Positions 1 through 6,902 of a stretch of DNA of 17,524 bases are shown piece after piece. Source of the DNA: Acidimicrobiales bacterium (GTDB taxonomy: Bacteria > Actinomycetota > Acidimicrobiia > Acidimicrobiales > Palsa-688). Within the stretch, counting starts at the first letter, position 1, and every line of letters starts with the position of its first letter. Made by a program: the position numbers and the translations under genes. The notes under the pieces are model-generated. The model was not told where the DNA came from, did no database searches, and saw only the letters and a program-made list of their open reading frames with translations. The stretch spans positions 1 through 17,524 of the forward strand of contig JAFAWZ010000218.1 of assembly GCA_019241495.1 (NCBI GenBank). The letters are read 5' to 3'.

Positions 1-459
1 ACGTCCGGCCTCGACCCGGTCGCGAGCAGAGAGGTCCACGAGCTGATTGCAACACTCAAAGACCGCGGCGTGACCATCTTTCTGACCACCCACCGCCTCG
101 AGGAGGCCGAGCGGCTCTGCCATCGCGTCGCCATCCTCAACACGACCATGCGCCTGGTCGGACGCCCCGACGAGCTGCGCGCCGGGCTGTTCAAAAGAAG
201 CATCGAGGTGCGGTTACGGGCCAAGCTCGCCGATCCCTCCGGCGCGTTCGCCGCGGTACCCGGGCTCGAGACATGGGCGGCGTCGGCACACGGATCGTAT
301 CTTTTGACCGTCTCCGATCCCGACGCTGCGACCCCAGCGTTGGCCCGGGCCCTCGTACACGCTGGCGCGGACATCCTTTCGATCACCGAGTCTCGCCACT
401 CCCTCGAAGATGTCTATCTGGAGCTGGTCGACGAAGATGTGGAGGCGAAGCGGCGATGA
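1..459 (+). CDS. ABC transporter ATP-binding protein, C-terminal part (5' end outside window)
   Basis: This is the C-terminal part of an ABC-2 type exporter ATPase, the cytoplasmic subunit that powers the permease encoded next. The frame is open from base 1 and begins with TSGLDP, the D-loop that directly follows Walker B, so the Walker A and signature motifs lie outside the window. The H-loop histidine is seen in LTTHRLEEAERLC (bases 82-120). About 110 residues of the usual C-terminal extension of the CcmA/DrrA/NatA type follow, ending in SLEDVYLELV, which is typical of these exporters. The stop overlaps the permease start (ATGA), so the pair is translationally coupled. The substrate cannot be told. 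The internal ATG at 70 is not the real start. Confidence 0.93.
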   Translation, partial: TSGLDPVASREVHELIATLKDRGVTIFLTTHRLEEAERLCHRVAILNTTMRLVGRPDELRAGLFKRSIEVRLRAKLADPSGAFAAVPGLETWAASAHGSYLLTVSDPDAATPALARALVHAGADILSITESRHSLEDVYLELVDEDVEAKRR

Positions 460-1193
460 GCTTCAGCTGGGCCCGCGTCGCAGCAATCCTCCAGAAGGAG
501 TTGCGCGACTATCGCCGCAACCGCTTCGTCGTGGTCTTCACCATGTCGGTCCTGCCGCTCATACTCGTCCTCGGGACGACGATCCAACTGTTTACGATCA
601 AAGGATCGATCTCGAACACCAAACTGGATAACCGCATCGGGATCTCCCTGCTGTACATGTTGGTCGTGCCCGCCGTGATCCCTTCGATCCTCTCGGCCTA
701 CTCGGTGGTGGGAGAACGCGAGCAAGGCACGCTCGAACCGGTCCTCACCACCCCTATGTCCCCTGAAGAGTTCCTCGTCGGCAAGGCGCTGGCGGCTTTT
801 CTTCCCGCCGTCGTCCTCGCCTATGTGATCTTCGGAGTGTTCCTTGGAGCCACTGCCCTCTTCGCCGACCAGGTCGTCTCCTCTGCTGTGTTCCAACGGA
901 ACCACGTCCTCGTCCAGTTGCTCTTTACCCCGCTCATCGCTGGATGGTCGATCTGGGTAGGCATTGCGCTCTCCACCCGCCTCAGCGACATCCGGGCGGC
1001 CCAGCAGCTCGCCGTGTTTGCCAGCCTCCCACCCCTCAGCATCATCGCCCTCATGTCGTTCAACGTCTTGTCCCCCTCGGTCGGGCTCGCCCTGGGGGTT
1101 GGCGCTGCCCTCCTCCTCATTGATGGGCTGGCGTGGCGTGTGGTGGCGGCCATGTTCAATCGGGAATACCTCGTCACTAGTAGACGGGTATAA
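456..1193 (+). CDS. ABC-2 type transporter permease
   Basis: This 245-residue integral membrane protein is the permease partner of the ATPase just upstream. The start ATG at 456 overlaps the ATPase stop by 4 bases; an upstream in-frame ATG at 273 lies inside the ATPase gene and is rejected. The N-terminus (SWARVAAILQKELRDYRRNR) is the cytoplasmic entry helix typical of ABC-2 permeases. It is followed by about six hydrophobic segments. The central EREQGTLEPVLTTP motif, followed by a PEEFLVGKAL segment, is the family hallmark (the Nat/ABC2_membrane group). Exported substrate unknown; drugs, lipids or sodium are possibilities for the family. The small gene at 1221 may belong to the same transcript. 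Confidence 0.92.
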   Translation: MSFSWARVAAILQKELRDYRRNRFVVVFTMSVLPLILVLGTTIQLFTIKGSISNTKLDNRIGISLLYMLVVPAVIPSILSAYSVVGEREQGTLEPVLTTPMSPEEFLVGKALAAFLPAVVLAYVIFGVFLGATALFADQVVSSAVFQRNHVLVQLLFTPLIAGWSIWVGIALSTRLSDIRAAQQLAVFASLPPLSIIALMSFNVLSPSVGLALGVGAALLLIDGLAWRVVAAMFNREYLVTSRRV

Positions 1194-1220
1194 ACGACCA
1201 GACGAGAAGGAGGTCGGTCG

Positions 1221-1526
1221 ATGGCGGCGAACCTGCGGCTGGTCAGAGAGGGATTCGGTCTCGAGCTTCGGCGTGGCACCTTTCACGTCCTGCTCGACGG
1301 CAGCGAGGTGGGAACGATCGAATGGCGCGAGACAGTGGAAGTGCCACTGGATCCGGGTCATCACACACTGCAACTCGGTGCGGGTCGATATACCAGTCGA
1401 CTGAGCTCCTTCCATGCGGCCGAGGGAGAGATGGTCAACTTCCGGTGCAACGGCGCCCGGATCTGGCCCGTCTACCTTGCGTCCATCTTCAAGCCTGACT
1501 TGGCAATCACGCTAAAACGCACGTGA
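1221..1526 (+). CDS. small conserved-looking protein of unknown function
   Basis: This 101-residue soluble protein has no signal peptide or membrane segment. It has a strong ribosome binding site (GAGAAGGAGG at about 1204-1213) seven bases before the ATG and lies 27 bases after the permease, so co-transcription is likely. The sequence alternates short hydrophobic strands with turns (FHVLLDGSEVGTIEW, EVPLDPGHHTLQLGAGRY), suggesting a small all-beta fold. It resembles the many actinobacterial proteins with a LDG...VPLxPGxHxL pattern, loosely like PEGA-type beta domains. No catalytic motif is evident. The product is probably real because of the RBS and the codon pattern, but its function is not recognised. 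Confidence 0.75.
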   Translation: MAANLRLVREGFGLELRRGTFHVLLDGSEVGTIEWRETVEVPLDPGHHTLQLGAGRYTSRLSSFHAAEGEMVNFRCNGARIWPVYLASIFKPDLAITLKRT

Positions 1527-1676
1527 ATGGAGCTCTTCGAGCTGCTGCATTGCGCTGCCGATGTAGCGCGGCTACCCAGCGTGGTCGCTCCTGACGGTAC
1601 CGCTCAAAGCGAGCCGGTCACTGCTCCCGCTTCATCGGGTCCGCTGGCTTCCAGGCTCAAGCCCAAACAGGGACAG

Positions 1677-1702
1677 CCGGTAGGAGCGACTCCATCAACC
1701 GG
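1677..1702. terminator. possible hairpin between convergent genes
   Basis: CCGGT (1677-1681) pairs with ACCGG (1698-1702), and inside it GGAG (1683-1686) pairs with CTCC (1690-1693) around a CGA loop. The hairpin sits at the meeting point of the plus-strand small gene and the minus-strand 603-residue gene and overlaps the latter's stop codon. There is no T-tract and the internal loop is asymmetric, so this is only a weak terminator candidate. The rest of 1527-1676 shows nothing else. Confidence 0.2.
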
Positions 1703-3506
1703 AGACCACACGTATGGAGCCCCAAGGTATGTGGGGCATGGTGTAGTAGTCGGCTGTGGCTCCCAACCCAGGGTACGGGTCTCCCGTGCCCGCTTCAGGA
1801 GTCTGGAAGCCGAACGCCATCGAAGCACCTCCCGTATCGCCACAGAACGCGCCATAGGTCTGCAACGCCCGGCCGACCATCAGCTCGATGGGCGTGATCC
1901 CCGGGATGGCAGCCAGATTGATCGACGGATCGAGCTGGATCCGAGCCCCTTCAGGGAGGCACGGCTGGCCATGGGATCCATCCGTCTTCACCGCCGGCGC
2001 CACGAACGCGCCGCTACAGGTGATCGAAGATGAGAACTTCATAGCGTGAGGGATGGTTCCCGAGGCCAGGTCAGCGATGGTGGTTAGCGCAGCGAGCATC
2101 GATATGCCCGATCCGGTGCCCGCCGGACCTCCGTAGATCGAGGTGTTTCCCTGGCCGGTGGCATCGACGACCGCTCCCCATGACGCGGAGACCGTCGAAC
2201 CGCCGTGGTACTGCCAGAGCTCATACGACAGGTGGGTGGCCGGATCCACTACGACCAGCTCGCCGTCGCTGCCCGCGCTGGCGACCGCGTCCGGCGGAAT
2301 GGGAACCAGCTGGCGCGACAGGTCGCACGTCCCCCAGTTCATGGTGCACGTCACGTTGTAGCGGGGCGTGTTGGCAGTTACGTCGGTGAAGACCGGGTTG
2401 CCATACGCATAGATGTCAGCGGCTGGCCCGGACGCCAGGGTAGACGTGAGGGCGGTGCTGCCCTGGCTCCACGCCGCCGAGGACAGGGGCTGCGTGAAAG
2501 CCGACCCGGCGAAATACTGGTTCGGCACCGGAGCAGGGCCTGCGGAGGCGGCGGGGACCGACGGGGCCGGAGCAGCCGTAGTGGCTGGGACGGTGGGGGC
2601 CGGAGCAGCCGTAGTGGCCGGAGCAGCCGTAGTGGCCGGGACAGCGGAAGCCGAGACTGCGGAAGCAGGGACGGTGGTGGCAGGGGCCAGAGTCGTGGCT
2701 GGAACCGTCGTTGCCGGCGAGGTTGTCGCCGGAACAGTGCTCGATTGGGGCAAAATGGCCACGCTCAACGGCGTCGAATGTCTACGGGCCGTCGCCGACA
2801 CTTGGCCGCGAGACGACCGAGCCGGGGGGTCGAAGGAAGGGAGCACCTGGCGGACACCTATCCCCGTCGGCACCTGGAAGCTGAAGCAACCAGTGGTCTG
2901 TGCCCCAGGAGGCAGCCGCAGCCGAACAGATTGGAAGTTTCGACAACCTTGAACCTGATCGTTAGAAGGGGCGAACGTGCCCCCGTTGGTGCCGACCAGA
3001 GCCAGGTCCTGACCTACATCCCGATCGAGGTCCTGGCGGCCGGAGTTGGTGATCTGGACCTGGATGGCAACCACCCGCTTATCGGGTTGGACCGAGACCG
3101 GGACCTTCGTCCCCGGTGCCGGATCGAGCAGGCCCATGCTGCCCAGCTGGATCTGGGCAGCCTTACTCGAACCGTCTGCTAGAGCTTTACCTATCTCCCT
3201 CGGCACGCTCGTGCCCTCGAACGCGCCGGCTGCCGTCACGACGGACAGGATCACCGCGGAGGCGATCAGGGTTCGGGTGATCCCGAGCCGGACCGTGCGG
3301 CCCAGCGACGGCTTGATGTGGCGTGGCCGACGGAACCGCGCGAACAGGCGGCGGCACGCCTTGGAAGACAATGAGGTCGGGGATCCCTTGAATCTACGTG
3401 ACGCCTCATTGGACCACGACGATCCATTCCAATACCGGATCCTGGTCAGGTCGGCGGGGTCGGGATACCACCCTGGACGTGGTTCTTCGCCGTGTTGTTC
3501 CAACAT
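1695..3506 (-). CDS. DUF2510 membrane-anchored protein with DUF4352-like and large extracytoplasmic domain
   Basis: This 603-residue protein begins with a cytoplasmic DUF2510 motif (PGWYPDP...RYWNGSSW, residues 11-31), a basic stretch, and one membrane segment (about 74-95). Then comes a beta domain resembling DUF4352 (about 120-230; VVAIQVQITNSG, LPPGAQTTGCFSFQVP), an Ala/Pro/Thr linker with VPATT/VPAS repeats (about 250-325), and a C-terminal domain of about 275 residues. That last domain contains PEGARIQLDPSI and a GRALQTYGAFCGDTGGASMAF pattern, which recurs in secreted proteins of actinobacteria and other groups and whose function I do not know. Cysteines in the outer domains could form disulphides. 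An AAAGGGG sequence about 11 bases before the ATG is a plausible RBS. It is likely an envelope-exposed protein; whether enzyme or binding protein is unclear. Confidence 0.85.
   Translation of the reverse strand: MLEQHGEEPRPGWYPDPADLTRIRYWNGSSWSNEASRRFKGSPTSLSSKACRRLFARFRRPRHIKPSLGRTVRLGITRTLIASAVILSVVTAAGAFEGTSVPREIGKALADGSSKAAQIQLGSMGLLDPAPGTKVPVSVQPDKRVVAIQVQITNSGRQDLDRDVGQDLALVGTNGGTFAPSNDQVQGCRNFQSVRLRLPPGAQTTGCFSFQVPTGIGVRQVLPSFDPPARSSRGQVSATARRHSTPLSVAILPQSSTVPATTSPATTVPATTLAPATTVPASAVSASAVPATTAAPATTAAPAPTVPATTAAPAPSVPAASAGPAPVPNQYFAGSAFTQPLSSAAWSQGSTALTSTLASGPAADIYAYGNPVFTDVTANTPRYNVTCTMNWGTCDLSRQLVPIPPDAVASAGSDGELVVVDPATHLSYELWQYHGGSTVSASWGAVVDATGQGNTSIYGGPAGTGSGISMLAALTTIADLASGTIPHAMKFSSSITCSGAFVAPAVKTDGSHGQPCLPEGARIQLDPSINLAAIPGITPIELMVGRALQTYGAFCGDTGGASMAFGFQTPEAGTGDPYPGLGATADYYTMPHIPWGSIRVVSG
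2565..2636. repeat. short tandem-like repeat encoding Ala/Pro/Thr linker
   Basis: The unit GGCCGGAGCAGCCGTAGTGG occurs at 2565, with further copies starting near 2598 and 2616, and degenerate versions continue to about 2745. It encodes the VPATTAAPAP-type linker of the minus-strand DUF2510 protein. Repeats like this change length by slippage, so the linker probably varies between strains. Confidence 0.7.
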
Positions 3507-3586
3507 GTGATCATCAGCCCCTTTCGGCTAGCAGGCAGCAGGCGTGGGGGAAGTTTCGAACTGCTCCATCGGGGGCCAGATGCCGG

Positions 3587-3770
3587 TTAACCAGCGGTGA
3601 GCACTCGCCGAGCATCTCTCAGCGAGCCGACGTCGTCTTTGACGCCATCGACCGATTTGATCGATATGAGGTCAGGCGCAGCCAACCTCGTGGCACCCAA
3701 CAGGGCGGTGTTGGGGGGGAGATTGTAGAGAGGTCCGGCGATCGACACCAATTCCCTGGTCAGCCCGCTG
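3587..3770 (-). pseudogene. doubtful gene remnant, faintly like a DHDPS/NAL-family aldolase
   Basis: The 368-base stretch 3507-3874 holds no convincing gene. One minus-strand frame reads LYNLPPNT...LAAPDLISIKSVDG and then stops. This recalls the YNxPxxT...LA..PNIxGIKxxxGD core of dihydrodipicolinate synthase/N-acetylneuraminate lyase family aldolases. No start with an RBS, no N-terminal half and no C-terminal half are present, so if the likeness is real this is a small leftover. An open frame of 240 bases (3587-3826) exists but its first 20 residues look non-coding. The rest of the stretch shows nothing recognisable. Confidence 0.22.
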
Positions 3771-3874
3771 AACCAAACACTGTTCAAACGTCGGGCACGT
3801 CGATGACAGGGTCGTCGGACCAACATTTCTGCGCCAGTGTCTGATTTGGACAGATCAGCGTGCGGCAGGCGTTC

Positions 3875-4636
3875 TCACACCCCGCCGCCGTCCACGCGCA
3901 ATGTCGCGCCAGTCGTGAACGACGCCGCATCGCTGGCCAAGTAGAGGACGGATCCCACGATCTCCTCAGGTCTACCTGGACGACCCAAGGCCACCTCCTT
4001 GGCTCGACCGTGGTGAATCGCCGGCGCAGCTTCGGCTACATCCGTGTGGAACGGTCCAGGCATGACGCAGTTGACCCGGACGTCCGGAGCGAAGGCATGG
4101 GCCAGGCCGATCGTGATCGCCACAAGACCACTCTTCGCGGCATCGTATGGGACTCGGTGGGGCCGGGGCCGGAGAAGGCCCGAACTACTCCCTATGTTGA
4201 TGATCGATCCTCTGCCCCGCGCCATCATGCGCGTTCCGAGCAGCGCGCACAGGCGGAATGGCCCTTTGAGGTTGACGCCTATGACTTTGTCCCACAAAGC
4301 CTCGGTGACCGTGTCCACTGATTCGTACAGCGGTGACATTCCAGCGTTGTTGACGAGAATATCGACTGGACCAAGCTTCGCTTCGACGTCTTCGACCAGG
4401 CCGTCGATCTCGTCCCAATGGCTGATGTTGCAGCCGAATCCCGAGACCTCGCCCCCGGTCGACCGGGCCAACTCGGTGGCCCTGGCATCCGAAACCTCCA
4501 AACGCCGGCCGACCAAGGCAACGCGTGCGCCCGCCTCACTCAGCCCGCGGCAGATCTCGTATCCCATACCCCGGGTTCCTCCGACCACGAGGGCGGTCCG
4601 GTCGGCCAACGAGAACCACTCCAGAGTTGTCGACAT
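3875..4636 (-). CDS. SDR family NAD(P)-dependent oxidoreductase
   Basis: This 253-residue cytoplasmic enzyme is a classical short-chain dehydrogenase/reductase. The cofactor glycine motif is GGTRGMG (residues 19-25), NNAG is at 96-99, the catalytic Ser is probably S151 in the INIGSSSG strand, and YDAAK gives Y164 and K168. The C-terminus RVDGGGV is typical of the FabG-like group. Arg44/Arg45 after beta-2 (ALVGRR) suggest NADP(H) rather than NAD, but this is inference. The start is supported by GAGGGGGAG just before the ATG. It is divergent from the ArsR-SRPBCC gene, 123 bases away, and the two may share regulation. The substrate cannot be predicted. Confidence 0.95.
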   Translation of the reverse strand: MSTTLEWFSLADRTALVVGGTRGMGYEICRGLSEAGARVALVGRRLEVSDARATELARSTGGEVSGFGCNISHWDEIDGLVEDVEAKLGPVDILVNNAGMSPLYESVDTVTEALWDKVIGVNLKGPFRLCALLGTRMMARGRGSIINIGSSSGLLRPRPHRVPYDAAKSGLVAITIGLAHAFAPDVRVNCVMPGPFHTDVAEAAPAIHHGRAKEVALGRPGRPEEIVGSVLYLASDAASFTTGATLRVDGGGV

Positions 4637-4659
4637 GTCTCCCCCTCGCGTTTCTGGAT

Positions 4660-4669
4660 GGTGATCACC
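4660..4669. promoter_or_regulatory. candidate operator: perfect palindrome GGTGATCACC
   Basis: A 10-base perfect palindrome lies in the 123-base region between the divergent SDR and ArsR-SRPBCC genes, 23 bases upstream of the SDR start. GATCACCGG recurs at about 4716. ArsR-type regulators commonly bind short palindromes in their own divergent promoters, so this is a candidate site. No other experimental-type evidence is visible. TTGACA at 4749-4754 is too close to the GTG at 4760 to be a useful -35 for it. Confidence 0.3.
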
Positions 4670-4759
4670 TCCCGGAGCCGGTCACTGCGGGTTCGGATTC
4701 TGCCATAGGCATCGGGATCACCGGCCCGACGGCGAACACCCAACCGACTTGACATTAGG

Positions 4760-5581
4760 GTGCAGGATCCCGACGTTGTCTTCCGGGCACTGGCCGACCC
4801 GACTCGCCGGTCGGTACTGGACCGCCTGCGGGAGCACACCGGTCAGACCTTGGGTGAACTGTGCGAGCCGCTGCAGATGGCCCGCCAATCGGCGACCCAG
4901 CACATTGACTTGTTGGAGGCCGCCAACCTCGTCAGCACGGTGCGCCAGGGACGGGAGAAGCTGCACTACCTGAACCCCATTCCGATATGGGAGATCCACG
5001 AGCGCTGGATTGAAAAGTTCGAACGACCACGGGTCCGCGCTTTGCGCGCCATCAAACATCGAGCGGAGGAGACCACCATGGCAGATCGACCCAATTATGT
5101 ATACGTAACCTACATCGAGGCCTCGGCCGAACGAGTTTGGGAGGCCCTCACCGATGCACGCCTAACCGCTGAGTACTGGGGCCATAGCAACGTTTCCGAC
5201 TGGAAGCCCGAGTCGCCTTGGGAGCATCAGCGCGTCGATGGCTCCGGCGTTGCAGATGTGGTTGGCACGGTGCTCGAGGCCGAGCCACCTCGGCGGCTGG
5301 CCATGACCTTCGATACCCCCGGTGTAACTCCCCCGGAGGGTCCGTCGAAGGTGACCTTCACCATCGAGGCCTACGAGCGGATCGTCAAGCTCACCGTCAC
5401 CCACGAGAACTTCACCGATGATTCATCTGAGGCGATCTCCGCTGGCTGGCCCGCCGTGTGCGCCAACTTGAAGTCCCTACTCGAGACGGGACACGTCCTG
5501 CCCACTCCTCCGTGGGAGATGCACGACCAATTGCGCGCCGCCCAGATGGCGGCCAACGACCGCCGCGCCGGGCGCCGTTGA
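4760..5581 (+). CDS. ArsR-family HTH regulator fused to SRPBCC (AHSA1-like) domain
   Basis: This 273-residue protein has an N-terminal ArsR winged helix (residues about 1-95; FRALADPTRRSVLDRLRE, then ARQSATQHIDLLEAANLV as recognition region). The C-terminal domain is of the SRPBCC/AHSA1 type (about 112-255; YVTYIEASAERVWEALTDARLTAEYW, then LEAEPPRRLAMTF). The two families are more often separate adjacent genes, an ArsR regulator and an AHSA1 ligand-binding protein, so this is a fusion of a known pair. The first domain would bind DNA and the second a hydrophobic ligand. The start is GTG with only a weak RBS; no better upstream start is seen. Residue 107 is an in-frame ATG with a strong RBS, annotated separately. 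No metal-binding Cys cluster typical of metal-sensing ArsR proteins is visible. Confidence 0.9.
   Translation: MQDPDVVFRALADPTRRSVLDRLREHTGQTLGELCEPLQMARQSATQHIDLLEAANLVSTVRQGREKLHYLNPIPIWEIHERWIEKFERPRVRALRAIKHRAEETTMADRPNYVYVTYIEASAERVWEALTDARLTAEYWGHSNVSDWKPESPWEHQRVDGSGVADVVGTVLEAEPPRRLAMTFDTPGVTPPEGPSKVTFTIEAYERIVKLTVTHENFTDDSSEAISAGWPAVCANLKSLLETGHVLPTPPWEMHDQLRAAQMAANDRRAGRR
5064..5080 (+). promoter_or_regulatory. internal ribosome binding site and ATG within the ArsR-SRPBCC gene
   Basis: GGAGGAG (about 5065-5071) followed by GACCACC and ATG at 5078 is a near-ideal Shine-Dalgarno plus start, much better than that of the full gene at 4760. It lies exactly at the junction between the ArsR and SRPBCC domains and is in frame with both. 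It could give a free SRPBCC protein of 167 residues besides the fusion, or be the relic of two formerly separate genes. Confidence 0.5.
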
Positions 5582-5925
5582 CGACAGCCATCCTTGGTTG
5601 CCCCTCGGGGTGTCTATCCGATCGACCGCCGGCGATCAAAGTACGAGCTCATGCCATAGCCGCCGACTGGCCGAGCCTGGAGCACATCGTGACGACCTTC
5701 TCCGGCGCTGGGTTCGCCCACAACCACGTCGTCACGGTGCGAGAGGAACGCTGGCCTGACCTGCAACGAATACGGGACTTCGCGCTGGGGATGCGGAACA
5801 CAGATTCGGCCCTCGCGCCGATCTCCGATGCTGACTTCGCCGCAGGACTCAGAAATCTCGACGCGGCGATCGCACGAGGCGAACGGCCCCGGCCCGAGGG
5901 AGTGGATCTGCTCGTCCTGACCTAG
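5582..5925 (+). pseudogene. 5'-truncated remnant of a SAM-dependent methyltransferase
   Basis: This frame ends in a well-formed stretch (SLEHIVTTFSGAGF, then REERWPDLQRIRDFALGM, DADFAAGLRNLDAAIARGERP, VDLLVL). It resembles the C-terminal cap of class I SAM methyltransferases of the Methyltransf_11/25 type. The SAM-binding GxGxG half is absent, because the upstream DNA belongs to the ArsR-SRPBCC gene. The frame has no ATG between that gene and 5689, where a GTG preceded by CTGGAG might start an 79-residue product. I therefore read it as a truncated remnant. The assignment rests on my memory of family C-termini, so it is moderate at best. Confidence 0.45.
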
Positions 5926-5973
5926 CGACCTGCCTGATTTCGACAGGGAGTGTGGGCTGTCTGTGTCTCCACG

Positions 5974-6816
5974 TCATTCGACGACGAAGGCGCCGTGCAT
6001 GCCCATCTCGGCATGTCCGGGCATCGGGCAGAGGTATTGATACGAGCCGGGCGTCACGGCAGTGAAGCTGATGTCGCGGGCGCCCTGGCCAGCCGCGGTG
6101 GGATTCCCGATAGGTCCCGCCGCCGATCCCGGGAAAGCCGGAGCAGACGACGGGCGGAACACAAATGGCGGCTGGTCAGAAGTAACCACGAAGGCGTGAG
6201 CTTCGTCGCTGTCGGCGTTGATGAACTCCAGGTTGACCTGAGCACCTTGGCGAACGATCACGGTCGGATTCACCAGACCGGCGATTCGGAAGGTCATGTC
6301 CGGGTTGTCCGGAGGGGCGGCTTCGACGAACAGAGCGACCGTCATGGTCGAGACGGTCACCCGGTCGGTGCAGGCGTCTACGGTGGCTCCAATCGGGACC
6401 TGGTCTCCCAATTGACGCACGCGGCCGGCGGAAACCTGGAGCGGAGCGTTGCCGGCCATGACCGAGCCAGCTTGGCGCCCGATCATCATGCCCAACGAGG
6501 CGTCGGGCGAGCTCATGTCGATCTGTGGTGACGGCCTTGGAGGGCAGCCGCGAGGTGCAGTACTTGCGGTGGGATCGTTCGAGGACCGGGGCGCTGAAGA
6601 CCGGGGCGCTGAGGTCCGGGGGGCTGAGGTGCGGGGGGCTGAGGTGCGGCGGTGTGATCCGGCGGTATCCCGGCCTATGACCAGGCCGGCGCCAACCAGG
6701 GCCATCGTCACTACGGCAGCCGCTACGACGACTCTCCAGGTGACTCGGCTCGGCATCGGGTTCAGCTGCGCCGGTACAGGTTCGTCGTCCGAGGAGGGAT
6801 GTGTCATGGGCTCCAC
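5974..6816 (-). CDS. membrane-anchored cupredoxin (rusticyanin/sulfocyanin-like blue copper protein)
   Basis: This protein of up to 280 residues has a short cytoplasmic N-terminus, one membrane segment (about 28-50) and a low-complexity linker of four to five SAPR repeats (about 57-78). The C-terminal beta-sandwich carries a type 1 copper site. The ligands are H207 in DEAHAF, C263, H268 and M273 in CPMPGHAEMGM. The Cys-x4-His-x4-Met spacing and the late position match rusticyanin and sulfocyanin rather than plastocyanin. It would sit on the outer face and pass electrons or bind copper. The longest start is GTG at 6816; ATG at 6807, with GGAG only three bases before it, is the alternative. It is divergent from the two-component system at 6903 and probably co-regulated with it. 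Confidence 0.9.
   Translation of the reverse strand: MEPMTHPSSDDEPVPAQLNPMPSRVTWRVVVAAAVVTMALVGAGLVIGRDTAGSHRRTSAPRTSAPRTSAPRSSAPRSSNDPTASTAPRGCPPRPSPQIDMSSPDASLGMMIGRQAGSVMAGNAPLQVSAGRVRQLGDQVPIGATVDACTDRVTVSTMTVALFVEAAPPDNPDMTFRIAGLVNPTVIVRQGAQVNLEFINADSDEAHAFVVTSDQPPFVFRPSSAPAFPGSAAGPIGNPTAAGQGARDISFTAVTPGSYQYLCPMPGHAEMGMHGAFVVE
6584..6643. repeat. four 15-bp tandem repeats encoding TSAPR pentapeptides
   Basis: Four 15-base units with the core CGGGGNGCTGA run in tandem within the cupredoxin gene, each encoding one [T/S]SAPR pentapeptide in the linker between membrane anchor and copper domain. The unit keeps the frame, so copy-number change would only alter linker length. Confidence 0.8.
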
Positions 6817-6830
6817 GATGAGAGACGCCG

Positions 6831-6847
6831 CCTGAAGAGCCCTTGAA
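6831..6847 (-). promoter_or_regulatory. candidate OmpR-family response-regulator box facing the cupredoxin gene
   Basis: On the minus strand TTCAAG and TTCAGG are separated by five bases, an 11-base period (plus strand CCTGAA at 6831-6836 and CTTGAA at 6842-6847). OmpR/PhoB-family regulators bind direct repeats with this one-helical-turn spacing. The box ends 15 bases before the GTG start of the cupredoxin gene and mirrors the box next to the regulator gene. Confidence 0.45.
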
Positions 6848-6872
6848 GGTCAGCGGCGGAAGCCGGAGGGTC

Positions 6873-6889
6873 TTCAGGGTTCTCTCAAG
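6873..6889 (+). promoter_or_regulatory. candidate OmpR-family response-regulator box facing the regulator gene
   Basis: TTCAGG (6873-6878) and CTCAAG (6884-6889) form a direct repeat with an 11-base period on the plus strand. It lies 14 bases before the response regulator's ATG and is the near mirror image of the box at 6831-6847. This suggests autoregulation and shared control of the two divergent units. The distance to the start is short, so transcription may start within or just upstream of the box. Confidence 0.45.
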
Positions 6890-6902
6890 TTCGAGGTAGA
6901 GG

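Noticed and set aside
414..1415. Long minus-strand open frame opposite the permease
   Set aside because: Rich in Asp, Glu, His and Arg without fold-like pattern; it is the antisense of a clear ABC-2 permease, as is common in high-GC DNA.
1719..1737. GCCCCA/TGGGGC hairpin
   Set aside because: It lies inside the coding end of the DUF2510 protein and has no T-tract; likely chance.
2205..3182. Plus-strand open frame rich in Gly/Arg/Ser opposite the DUF2510 gene
   Set aside because: Its repeats are only the antisense of the Ala/Pro/Thr linker; no RBS or domain.
4749..4754. TTGACA as a -35 box
   Set aside because: It is only five bases before the GTG start of the ArsR-SRPBCC gene, with no room for a -10 element unless the start is far downstream.
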